Translations under genes and position numbers: made by a program | Shown: in pieces, positions 1 through 6,544 of the stretch | How positions within the stretch are numbered: position 1 is the stretch's first letter | Layout: each line of letters begins with the position of its first letter | Source of the DNA: Planctomycetota bacterium | GTDB lineage: Bacteria; Planctomycetota; SBBH01; JACQRN01 | Direction of reading: 5' to 3' | Assembly: GCA_016206515.1 (NCBI GenBank) | Contig: JACQRN010000336.1 | Span: 1 to 12,250 of the forward strand | Length of the DNA: 12,250 nt | Notes under the pieces: model-generated | Told to the model about the DNA's origin: nothing | The model's database searches: none | What the model saw: only the letters and a program-made list of their open reading frames with translations

Positions 1-1485
1 CTCCTCGCGTGTCAGACCGCGCTCTTCGGGGACCGCCCCGCGGGGTTCCGCTGGATCTCGCTCCTTCTGCACGCCGGAGCCTGCCTTGGGGCGTATCGGC
101 TGCTCCTCGCCATCGGACGCCCCACGGGAGAGGCGCGCCTGGCCACGGCCTGGTTCGCCTCCCATCCCCTGCAGGCCGGGACCGTGCCGTACATCTCGGC
201 GCAACCTGGGATCCTGTGCGCGGCCCTCTCCCTGTGGGCCCTTCACCACTACGCGCGCGCCTCGCGCGCCGGCGCGCGCTGGCGATGGGGCGCATGCGCC
301 GCGCTGACGTTCGGCGCCGCCCTGGCGAAGGAGCCTGGCCTGCTCCTTCCCGCCGCCTTCGTCCTGGTCGATCTCCTGACGCCTTGCGAGGCGCCGGCGC
401 GGCGCGCGCGAAACCTGCGCGTGGCCATCCTGGTCGCCGCCCAGGCGGCAGGCATGCTACTGGTCGCGAGGGACATCGCCTCCCTGACGGAGCACCGCGC
501 GAGCGGTCGGGTTCTCGCGTTCGCCCGGCAGCAGGCCCAGGTCGTCCCGCGCGACTACCTCCTCGGCTGGCTCTGGCCCCACCGCCTCGAGATCCACTAC
601 GGCGACATGCACTACGACGCCCCGCCCTCCCCGGCGCCGGACGCGGCGAAGTGGGCGGGATTCCTGTTCTGGCCCGTCGCGGCCACCGCCCTGCTCGCCT
701 TGCGGCGCCGCGCCCCGTACCCGGCGGGGATGTTCCTCTGGGGGCTCCTGTGGCTCCTGCCGACGAATTCGTTCGTCCCCCTCGGACAGATTCGCTTCGA
801 CCACCACGGGTACCTCTCCTCCGTCGGATGGGGGGCGCTCTGCGCCTGGGCGCTCGTCCGCGCGGCGGGGCCACGCCTTGCCGCGGCATCGGCCGCCTGC
901 CTCCTGCCCCTCCTGGCACAGTTGTGCGACCGGGCGTCCCGGTGGGGGGAGCCGACGCGGCTATGGGGTTCCGCGGTCGCGACGACACCGCTCGCGCCGG
1001 CTGCGCACAACAACCTCGCGTACTACGACCAGCGTACCGGGAACGCGCTCCACGGGGCGCGCGGCTTCACACACTCCCTGGCGACCGGCTTCAGCCCGAA
1101 GTCGCTCGGCAACCTGGCGGGGTGCCTGGCCGACCTGGGGAGGACGGACGAGGCGGCCGCGCACCTCCGCTCGGCGCTCGCGCGGGATCCGGCGCTCCTG
1201 CCGTTCTGGGCGGGGCTTGCCCATCTCGAGTACCTGCGGGGCGATGTTCCACGTTCCGCATCCGCCCTGGCGGAGGCGCTCCGGCAAGGCGCCCTGCAAC
1301 AGAAGACGCAGCGGGCGTACGACGAGATCCAGCGGATCTTCCTGAACCAGGACCCGCGGGACGCGCGACGGTGGGTCCTGGTGGGGGAGGCGCTCGACGC
1401 GGCCGGACACGCGGACGCCGCGCGGGAACTCCGCTCCGTGGCGGCGAGGCGCTTCCCGGAGGACCCGAGGTTCAGGACGGAATGA
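1..1485 (+). CDS. TMTC-like GT-C glycosyltransferase/TPR membrane protein, 5' end outside window
   Basis: The reading frame is open from base 1 and ends at TGA 1483-1485, so only the C-terminal 494 residues are seen and the start lies upstream. Several stretches match bacterial relatives of the TMTC/O-mannosyltransferase-like membrane proteins: HPLQAGTVPYISAQPG (from codon 55), the LAKEPGLLLPAAFVL segment (family: tKE...lPl.lll), and PTNSFVPLGQIRFDHHGYLS (family: PTSSFVP...EHR.YLP). Multiple hydrophobic segments lie between them. After about base 1000 the protein becomes soluble and helical with TPR-type repeats (for example NLAGCLADLGRTDEAAAHL followed by ALARDPALLPFWAGLAHLE). By family, the protein would sit in the inner membrane and transfer a lipid-linked sugar to proteins or lipids; neither donor nor acceptor can be read from sequence. 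DHHGY replaces the more usual EHRLY. It converges with the next gene, 8 bases away, with no obvious terminator between them. Family assignment is fairly safe; enzymatic activity is inferred. Confidence 0.8.
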   Translation, partial: LLACQTALFGDRPAGFRWISLLLHAGACLGAYRLLLAIGRPTGEARLATAWFASHPLQAGTVPYISAQPGILCAALSLWALHHYARASRAGARWRWGACAALTFGAALAKEPGLLLPAAFVLVDLLTPCEAPARRARNLRVAILVAAQAAGMLLVARDIASLTEHRASGRVLAFARQQAQVVPRDYLLGWLWPHRLEIHYGDMHYDAPPSPAPDAAKWAGFLFWPVAATALLALRRRAPYPAGMFLWGLLWLLPTNSFVPLGQIRFDHHGYLSSVGWGALCAWALVRAAGPRLAAASAACLLPLLAQLCDRASRWGEPTRLWGSAVATTPLAPAAHNNLAYYDQRTGNALHGARGFTHSLATGFSPKSLGNLAGCLADLGRTDEAAAHLRSALARDPALLPFWAGLAHLEYLRGDVPRSASALAEALRQGALQQKTQRAYDEIQRIFLNQDPRDARRWVLVGEALDAAGHADAARELRSVAARRFPEDPRFRTE

Positions 1486-1493
1486 AGAGTTCC

Positions 1494-1682
1494 CTACCCG
1501 GTCTCGTCGAGCTGGGCTCCGACCCCGAGGGACTCCAGGAGCATCTTCAGGACCGACTCCTGGATCGACATCGCCGCGTCAAGCGCCTGGACCGTGGTAC
1601 CCTGTCGCGCCTGGGCCTGCTGGAGGGCGGCCGCCTGGAGCGCGCCGTTCTGCGATAGGGCCGATACGTTGCCGCTGTCCAT
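1494..1682 (-). CDS. YjfB-like putative motility protein (62 aa)
   Basis: This is a 62-residue protein beginning MDSGNVSALSQNGALQ and ending in an amphipathic helix (ALDAAMSIQESVLKMLLESLG). The length, the internal Gln/Ala-rich helix and the closing LLESLG-type helix resemble the small YjfB family (Bacillus YjfB is annotated as a putative motility protein); its molecular role is not known. The frame stays open to an upstream ATG at 1766. The start at 1682 is preferred because a clean Shine-Dalgarno, GGAGGG (plus-strand 1688-1693), lies 5 bases before it and a sigma-28-like promoter lies just upstream of that. No other flagellar gene is in the window, so this would be a distal member of the motility regulon. 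It is divergent from the lipoprotein gene and shares the CATG at 1680-1683 with that gene's start. The gene is likely; the family match is moderate because the protein is so short. Confidence 0.65.
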   Translation of the reverse strand: MDSGNVSALSQNGALQAAALQQAQARQGTTVQALDAAMSIQESVLKMLLESLGVGAQLDETG

Positions 1683-2478
1683 GCGATCCCTCCGTATCCC
1701 TGTTTCGGCGCTGATCCCATGGATCTTTACATGCGCCATAACATCTTGTGCCATACCCTGTTCCATAATCGATCCAATTTCGTCTCCTCCGCTGCCTCTC
1801 TTGCCATCCGCCCTTGCATGGGAGGATGGATTGCGGATCCTGACGGAGCGCTCACGAGGGGCAGAGACGATCTTCGCGGAAGGGAGCGGCGTCTACCGCG
1901 GCCCGGAGGAGCAGGGCAGGTTCCGGTTCCAACTCACAGCGAACAGCCAGGGACACATGCGCCTCGTCGCTTACCGGACGATCGGACCGACGTTTCTCGA
2001 CACCTCCTGGGACGGGACAACAGGGATCGCATACGCGCCGACGTACGCTGGACGGAAGGGGAGCGCCTGGCGCGGAGATACCCCTCCGCCGGGGTGGGCT
2101 GGCGCGCTTCCATCCTTGCTGTGGGGGAGGGAAAGCGGTGCGCGCCTAGTCTCCGAGGAGCCCGGGGAGTGGGTTGTAGAGCGCCCTGCCGGGGAGGGTG
2201 TGATCCGAACCATCTACGCGACCGACCGGCTCGTCCCCCGCACGGAGTCTCTCATCAGGGATGAGGAAACGCTTCGCATCATCTATGGGGGCGCGGATTT
2301 CGTTCGCGACGCGCGGACGGGGTTCGTCTGGCCGATACGCCTGCGACTGGAGGACGCCGCGCGTTCCGAGACGGTGACCCTCACCATCTCACGGGTCCGC
2401 CTCAACCCGCGCGTGAAACCCGCCCGGTTCCGGACGACGCTTCCCCCCGGCGTGGAGCCGGACGGGGCGCTGCGGTAA
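1681..2478 (+). CDS. putative LolA-like / DUF4292-type lipoprotein
   Basis: The protein is 265 aa if it starts at ATG 1681. That start gives a lipoprotein-like signal: short basic N-terminus (MRSLR), hydrophobic stretch, then the lipobox ITSC (Cys23), followed by a Pro/Ser-rich linker (SSPPLPLLPSA) and an amphipathic helix (WEDGLRILTERSRG). The remainder alternates short strands in the pattern of LolA-like beta folds: GSGVYRG, GRFRFQLTAN, GHMRLVAYRTIGPTFLDTSWDG, then FVWPIRLRLED, ETVTLTISRVRLNP and a final RFRTTLPPGVE. Such proteins are envelope lipoproteins that bind lipid or lipoprotein-like ligands; no partner can be named here. No Shine-Dalgarno precedes 1681, and the first 40 codons have a less GC-rich third position than the gene body. 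TTG at 1801 is an alternative start but would lose the lipobox. The gene ends 56 bases before the convergent aldolase gene. The gene itself is secure; its exact start and family are tentative. Confidence 0.6.
   Translation: MRSLRIPVSALIPWIFTCAITSCAIPCSIIDPISSPPLPLLPSALAWEDGLRILTERSRGAETIFAEGSGVYRGPEEQGRFRFQLTANSQGHMRLVAYRTIGPTFLDTSWDGTTGIAYAPTYAGRKGSAWRGDTPPPGWAGALPSLLWGRESGARLVSEEPGEWVVERPAGEGVIRTIYATDRLVPRTESLIRDEETLRIIYGGADFVRDARTGFVWPIRLRLEDAARSETVTLTISRVRLNPRVKPARFRTTLPPGVEPDGALR
1702..1729 (-). promoter_or_regulatory. candidate sigma-28 (FliA/SigD) promoter for the YjfB-like gene
   Basis: Read on the minus strand, TAAA (1729-1726) is followed after 16 bases by GCCGAAAC (1709-1702). The flagellar sigma-28 consensus is TAAA-N15-GCCGATAA, so all four -35 bases and six of eight -10 bases match, with a spacer one base longer. 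Transcription would begin about 20-25 bases before the ATG at 1682 and leave room for the GGAGGG ribosome binding site. The element lies inside the signal-peptide codons of the divergent lipoprotein gene. Its placement before a motility-family gene supports it; the match itself was read by eye. Confidence 0.45.
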
Positions 2479-2515
2479 CGCAACGAAGAAAGACGGCTCT
2501 GTTTTCCACAAAAAG

Positions 2516-2536
2516 AATTGGTGTCTGTCCCTAATT
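2516..2536. repeat. AATT-flanked GGTGTCTGTCCC motif
   Basis: In the AT-rich gap between two convergent genes lies GGTGTCTGTCCCTAATT, preceded by AATT, so the motif is bordered by AATT on both sides. Its minus-strand right edge supplies the TAA stop codon of the aldolase/dehydrogenase gene. From memory, this motif (or its complement TTAGGGACAGACACC) recurs in intergenic regions of unrelated environmental bacteria, often near REP-associated tyrosine (IS200-like) transposases. Only one copy was noticed here and no transposase is next to it, so it would be a relic or dispersed repeat. The remainder of 2479-2515 shows no convincing terminator hairpin. Confidence 0.35.
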
Positions 2537-4586
2537 ACCGCGGAAACGCCTCCGTCCCGCCGCCCACGTTGAGGACCGCGCCAGTGACGTACCGCGCCCC
2601 CTCGGAAGAGAGGAACAAAACCGCCTCGGCCGCGTATCTCGCGTCGATCGGCGCCTCGCCGGCGACCGAGCGCTCGCGGTATCGCGCCAGGACCGCCTCC
2701 GGCGTGACCCCTTCCCGCGCGGCGCGGCGAGCGACGAACGACGAGAACAGGGGCGTGTCGACGGCGTCCGCAGCAAGCGAGTTCGCCGTGATCCCCTCGC
2801 GCCCCAGTTCCGCGGCGAGGTTGCGCACGTAGTGGACGAGCGCCGCCTTCGAGGCGCCGTACGCCGCGGCACCGCGGCCCGGGGCGAGGGCTGCCTTCGA
2901 GGCGTTGTAGACGAGCCGCCCGCCGGTCCCCTGGTCGCGCAGCAGCGCCACCGCGCCGCGTGTGCAGGCGACCGCGCCGCCGAGGTTCACCGCCATCTGC
3001 CGCGCGAGTTCCTCGTCCGGGAGCGAGGCCGCCTCGGAGAGTTCGGGCGCCACCCCCGCGCTGTAGAACAGGATGTCGAGCCCGCCCCATTCCCGCACCA
3101 GCCGGGGGAAGAGCGCACCGACCGAGGCGGCGTCCGTCACGTCCGCCTCCTGCGTCCGCAGACGGTCCGCGTGGGGGGCGGGAACCTCCCGCGCGAGGCG
3201 CGCGAGCGAGGCGCCGTCCCGGTCCGCAGCGAGGACGTTCGCCCCCTCCTCCAGGAATCGAAGGACCGCGGCGCGCCCGATCCCGCTGGCACCCCCGGCG
3301 ACGAGGACGACGGATCGAGCGAAGGCCCGCTCGGAACCCCAGGACGCCTCGATCTTGCGCCGTTCCAGGGGCCAGTACTCCATCCGGTGCGCGTCGGCGT
3401 CCGCCAGAAACTCGAACTTCCCCAGCCCCTCGACCCCGTCGAGGACCGACAGGACCGTACGGTAGCAGACGGAGGCCGCGCGCGCCTGCGGGACGGTCGC
3501 CCCCGCCGTGACGAGCCCCACGCCCGGGACCAGCGCCGTCTTGGCCCAATCCGGCAGGGGAGGCCGCCCCTCCGTCTCGATCCGGGCGTGGTACGCCTCG
3601 TAGGCCGTCCGGGCCTCCTCCACGCACGCGCGCAGGCGAGCCGGGTCCGCGGCCGCATCGCGCGGGATCCAGAGGGGACGCACCCCCGCGCGCAGGATGT
3701 GCTCGGGAGTCGTCATCCCGGTCCCATAGGCCGCTTCCAACCGGGGAGATTCGAGCGCGGAAAGCACCTCCGGCGAATCGTCCAGGTGAAGGACCACCCT
3801 GCGCCCCGTGCCGAGCGCCCCCCGCAGCGCCGGCAGGACGCGCATCGCGGCGTTCGATGGGGCGCGCGCCTCGGAGCCGCGCGCCTCAGCGCCGCGGGCC
3901 GCGGAGGGCCAGACGGGCGAGGCGAACAGGCGCCGCCCCCGCCGCCGCGCCTCGATATACCCCTGCGCGCGGTCGAGGAGCCCGCGGAGAGCGGCGTACG
4001 CCCCCTCGGCGTCCTCCCCCCACGCGACCAAGCCGTGCCGCGCCAGGCAGAGCCCGCGCACGCGCGCGACCCCGGACAGCCGGTCGGCGAGCGCCTTTGC
4101 CAGCGTGAACCCGGGATGCACGTACGGGACCCAAAGCACCGAATCCCCCCAGGCGGCGCGCGCGTGCTCCTCGGACCGGTCGTTGTCGGTCAGCGTCATC
4201 GTCGGGACGTCGTGCGTGTGCACCACGAACCGCGCCTCCAGGAGCGCGTGCAGGGGGGTCTCGATCGAGGGGACCGGGTCGCGCTCCGGCGCGTGCATGC
4301 ACCGCCGCAGGAAGGCGAGCATCCCCTCGTCGGTCATCTCGGTGCGGTCGCGGATCCTCCGGGCGCGCGCCAGGTCGAGATGCGCCAGCCCCCGAGCCTT
4401 CAGCGTCGCGAGGTCCGTCCCGCTCCCCTTGATCACGAGGGTCGGGACGCGCTCTCCCCAGGCGTCCTCCTCCTCCAGCTTGACGGAGGTGTTCCCCCCG
4501 CCCGGCTGGACGAGCGAGGCGTCCGCCCCGATCCGCCGGGAGAGCGCCAGGAGCGCCTCCACCGCCTCGCGCGCGCCATCGACCAC
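2535..4586 (-). CDS. rhaD: bifunctional rhamnulose-1-phosphate aldolase-type / short-chain dehydrogenase
   Basis: The product is 683 aa, the usual size of the RhaD aldolase/alcohol-dehydrogenase fusion. Residues 1-220 form a class II aldolase domain: QPGGGNTSVK at 27-36, SGTDLA at 55-60, a candidate catalytic Glu109, and zinc ligands His123 and His125 (VVHTHDVP) and His184 (ARHGLVAWGED). The linker at 295-412 contains features typical of the fusion, such as HILRAG, PLWIPRD and MEYWPLE. Residues 425-683 are an SDR domain with GGASGIG (431-437), YSAG (508-511) and an intact Ser563/Tyr576/Lys580 triad. By family it cleaves a ketose 1-phosphate to DHAP plus an aldehyde (lactaldehyde for rhamnulose-1-P) and oxidises or reduces the aldehyde. 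No other rhamnose gene is visible, so the substrate may be another deoxysugar phosphate. GTG 4586 starts the frame without a Shine-Dalgarno; a -10-like TACGAT sits 6 bases upstream. The gene is divergent from the dioxygenase operon. Domain calls are very safe; substrate is inferred. Confidence 0.9.
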   Translation of the reverse strand: MVDGAREAVEALLALSRRIGADASLVQPGGGNTSVKLEEEDAWGERVPTLVIKGSGTDLATLKARGLAHLDLARARRIRDRTEMTDEGMLAFLRRCMHAPERDPVPSIETPLHALLEARFVVHTHDVPTMTLTDNDRSEEHARAAWGDSVLWVPYVHPGFTLAKALADRLSGVARVRGLCLARHGLVAWGEDAEGAYAALRGLLDRAQGYIEARRRGRRLFASPVWPSAARGAEARGSEARAPSNAAMRVLPALRGALGTGRRVVLHLDDSPEVLSALESPRLEAAYGTGMTTPEHILRAGVRPLWIPRDAAADPARLRACVEEARTAYEAYHARIETEGRPPLPDWAKTALVPGVGLVTAGATVPQARAASVCYRTVLSVLDGVEGLGKFEFLADADAHRMEYWPLERRKIEASWGSERAFARSVVLVAGGASGIGRAAVLRFLEEGANVLAADRDGASLARLAREVPAPHADRLRTQEADVTDAASVGALFPRLVREWGGLDILFYSAGVAPELSEAASLPDEELARQMAVNLGGAVACTRGAVALLRDQGTGGRLVYNASKAALAPGRGAAAYGASKAALVHYVRNLAAELGREGITANSLAADAVDTPLFSSFVARRAAREGVTPEAVLARYRERSVAGEAPIDARYAAEAVLFLSSEGARYVTGAVLNVGGGTEAFPR

Positions 4587-4592
4587 GCGCCC

Positions 4593-4621
4593 ATCGTAAG
4601 CGGCCCGCCCCGTCGTACAAT
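4593..4621. promoter_or_regulatory. compact divergent promoter pair
   Basis: Only 44 bases separate the starts of the aldolase (minus, 4586) and dioxygenase (plus, 4631) genes. On the plus strand TACAAT (4616-4621) lies 9 bases before ATG 4631. On the minus strand TACGAT (4598-4593) lies 6 bases before GTG 4586, with a weak TTGTAC 16 bases upstream that overlaps the plus-strand TACAAT. Neither gene has a Shine-Dalgarno. If these are real -10 boxes, both mRNAs would be leaderless or almost so, and the two promoters could not easily be occupied together. This rests on hexamer matches alone. Confidence 0.3.
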
Positions 4622-4630
4622 ACGGGTCCT

Positions 4631-5224
4631 ATGGGGACCGCCACGGGGGTCGTTCCTGCCACAACCCCGGCGCTCGGGCGGTTCGTCGCGGACCTGGAGG
4701 CGCTGACGCTGCGACACCCCCAGGAGCACGCGCGCGTCTTCGCGATCGCCGACCGCCTGCAGGCGCTCCTGGCGGAGCCGGACGTGGTCCCCACGCGCCT
4801 GATGAAGCCGCTGCCGGACCGCTACCGCCGGAACCTCCTGCACCGCGACGCGCAGAACCGCTTCGTCGTGATGGCGCTCGTCTGGGGGAAGGGGCAGTTC
4901 ACCCCGGTCCACGACCACGGGGCGTTCAGCGTCGTGGGGGTCTACCGCAACCGCCTGGAGATCACCAACTACATGCGCACCGACGACCGCAAGAGGGAGG
5001 GGCGCGCGACCCTCGCCGCGACCGTGCGGAACGTCGGCCGCCCCGGCTCGGTCTTCCATGTCGTGCCGCCAAGCGAGGAGATCCACACCGTCGGCAACTC
5101 GTACCCGGAGGCGGCCGTCTCGATCCATGTCTACGGCCGGGAGATCGAATGGGTGAACGTCTTCGACCTGGCCGCCGGGACCGTCCGCCGGTCCGACCCG
5201 CTCGCCTACCACAACGACCTCTGA
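4631..5224 (+). CDS. cysteine dioxygenase-family cupin
   Basis: This 197-residue protein has the type I cysteine dioxygenase / thiol dioxygenase pattern. YRRNLLH (65-71) carries the Arg that holds the substrate carboxylate in the family. WGKGQFTPVHDHG (85-97) carries two iron ligands, His94 and His96. The third ligand is probably His152 (EEIHTVGN), and SIHVYG (164-169) contains the family's active-site His166 and Tyr168. No Cys follows the HDH segment, so the Cys-Tyr crosslink of mammalian CDO cannot form, as is usual for bacterial members. The expected reaction is O2-dependent oxidation of cysteine to cysteine sulfinate in the cytosol; 3-mercaptopropionate or another thiol is possible. Its stop is separated by one base from the DUF1015 start, so the two are translationally coupled, and a class V aminotransferase follows. 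ATG 4631 is the only reasonable start. Family is safe; substrate is not determined. Confidence 0.88.
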   Translation: MGTATGVVPATTPALGRFVADLEALTLRHPQEHARVFAIADRLQALLAEPDVVPTRLMKPLPDRYRRNLLHRDAQNRFVVMALVWGKGQFTPVHDHGAFSVVGVYRNRLEITNYMRTDDRKREGRATLAATVRNVGRPGSVFHVVPPSEEIHTVGNSYPEAAVSIHVYGREIEWVNVFDLAAGTVRRSDPLAYHNDL

Positions 5225-5225
5225 C

Positions 5226-6527
5226 GTGGCCTCGATCCACCCGTTCCGGGCGTGGCGGTACGACCCGGCGAAGGTCGCCGACCTGTCGCGGGTCGTCGCG
5301 CAGCCGTACGACAAGATCGACGAGCCGCTGCGCCTGACCTACCTGGCACGGCACCCGCGCAACGCGGTCCGCCTGATCCAGTCGCGCGAGGACCCTGTGC
5401 GCCCCGGCGTCACGCGCTATCGAATTGCCGCGGAAACGTTCGCCGCCTGGCGCGCGGACGGGACGTTCACGCAGCACCCGGACGCCGCGGTCTACCCCTC
5501 GGCGGTGCAGTACAAGGACGCCGCGCTCCGGGAGCGAACCCGCCGCGCGCTGACGGTCCTGCTGTCCCTCGATGCGCCGGGGGCCGGCGTGCGCGCGCAC
5601 GAGAGGACGCTCGAGGGCCCGAAGGCGGACCGCCTGAACCTCCTGCGCGAGATGCGCGCCCATGCCGGGCAGATCTTCATGCTGTACGACGACCCCGAAT
5701 GCCGCGTGGAGGCGGCGCTCGAGGGGCGCACGGAGGTCCCGCCGCTCCTGTCGGCCCAGGACGACGACGGCTGCTCGCACCGGGTCTGGGCCGTCTCGGA
5801 ACCGAGGATCATCGACGCGATCCGGGACGCCCTGCGCGACCGCATGCTCATGATCGCCGACGGCCACCACCGCTACGAGACGGCGCTCGCCTACCGCTCC
5901 GAGCAGCGCGCGACCGGCCGCAGCGAGGGGCCGCACGACCGCGTCCTCGTGACGCTCGTCAACATGAAGGACGAGGGGCTCACGATCTTCCCGACCCACC
6001 GCCTCGTGCACAGCGTGAAGGGGTGGGACGCGTCCGCGCTGCGCAGGCGGCTGGCGGAGTTGTTCGACATGCGGGAGGCCCCCGCCGACGCCGACGCGGC
6101 GCTCTCGACGCTCCCGAAGGGAAAACCAGGGTTCGTGCTGGCGCTCCCGTCGGGCCAGGGAGCCGCGCTCTGGACGTGTTCGCTGAAAGCCGGCGTCGAC
6201 CCCGTCGCGCGGATCGCCGGGGATTCCCCCGCCGCGATCAAGCGGCTCGACGTGTCGGTCCTCCACCAGATGGTCCTGGAGCCGCTCCTGGGGATCGACG
6301 CGGGGGCGCTCGCCGCGGAATCGAACGTGCACTACCGCCGGCACGCCGCACAGACCCTCCGCGAGGTCGCCGGGGGGAAAGTCCAGGGGGCGTTCCTCCT
6401 GCGGCCGACCCCGATCGAGGCGGTCCGCGACTGCGCGCTCGCCGGCGCGCGGATGCCGCAGAAGAGCACCGATTTCTACCCGAAGCTCCTGTCGGGGCTT
6501 CTCGTCTATTCGCTGGACGCGCCGTAG
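5226..6527 (+). CDS. DUF1015 family protein
   Basis: The 433-aa protein matches DUF1015 across its length: HPFRAWRY (5-12), AQPYDKI (25-31; family PYDVI), the HERTLEGPKADRLNLLR block (from 125) and the hallmark ADGHHRYETAL (211-221). The biochemical function of this family is not established. Members often neighbour serine or phosphoglycerate-linked amino-acid genes, which agrees with the aminotransferase downstream here. The His/Asp-rich ADGHHRYET motif looks catalytic or metal-binding, but that is inference. It starts at GTG 5226, one base after the dioxygenase stop and with no Shine-Dalgarno of its own, so it probably relies on coupling. Its TAG is 17 bases before the aminotransferase start. 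No signal peptide or membrane segment is seen, so a cytosolic location is expected. Confidence 0.92.
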   Translation: MASIHPFRAWRYDPAKVADLSRVVAQPYDKIDEPLRLTYLARHPRNAVRLIQSREDPVRPGVTRYRIAAETFAAWRADGTFTQHPDAAVYPSAVQYKDAALRERTRRALTVLLSLDAPGAGVRAHERTLEGPKADRLNLLREMRAHAGQIFMLYDDPECRVEAALEGRTEVPPLLSAQDDDGCSHRVWAVSEPRIIDAIRDALRDRMLMIADGHHRYETALAYRSEQRATGRSEGPHDRVLVTLVNMKDEGLTIFPTHRLVHSVKGWDASALRRRLAELFDMREAPADADAALSTLPKGKPGFVLALPSGQGAALWTCSLKAGVDPVARIAGDSPAAIKRLDVSVLHQMVLEPLLGIDAGALAAESNVHYRRHAAQTLREVAGGKVQGAFLLRPTPIEAVRDCALAGARMPQKSTDFYPKLLSGLLVYSLDAP

Positions 6528-6544
6528 GAAGGGGGGGTATCCGC

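Noticed and set aside
9..1658. Long plus-strand frame of 549 codons over the first gene
   Set aside because: It is an Arg/Pro/Gly-rich shadow of the TMTC-like gene in another frame, with no family-like segments; the real gene is in frame 1.
1724..1752. TTTACA ... TGCCAT as a plus-strand sigma-70 promoter for the lipoprotein gene
   Set aside because: The -10 is poor and the site lies downstream of the preferred start codon.
2832..4706. Long plus-strand frame antisense to the aldolase/dehydrogenase
   Set aside because: Its composition is a GC-skew artefact (Arg, Pro, Gly, Asp runs), and the minus strand holds an unmistakable two-domain enzyme.
4962..6344. Minus-strand 460-codon frame antisense to the dioxygenase and DUF1015 genes
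   Set aside because: Low-complexity Arg/Val/Asp-rich shadow; both plus-strand genes have complete family motifs.
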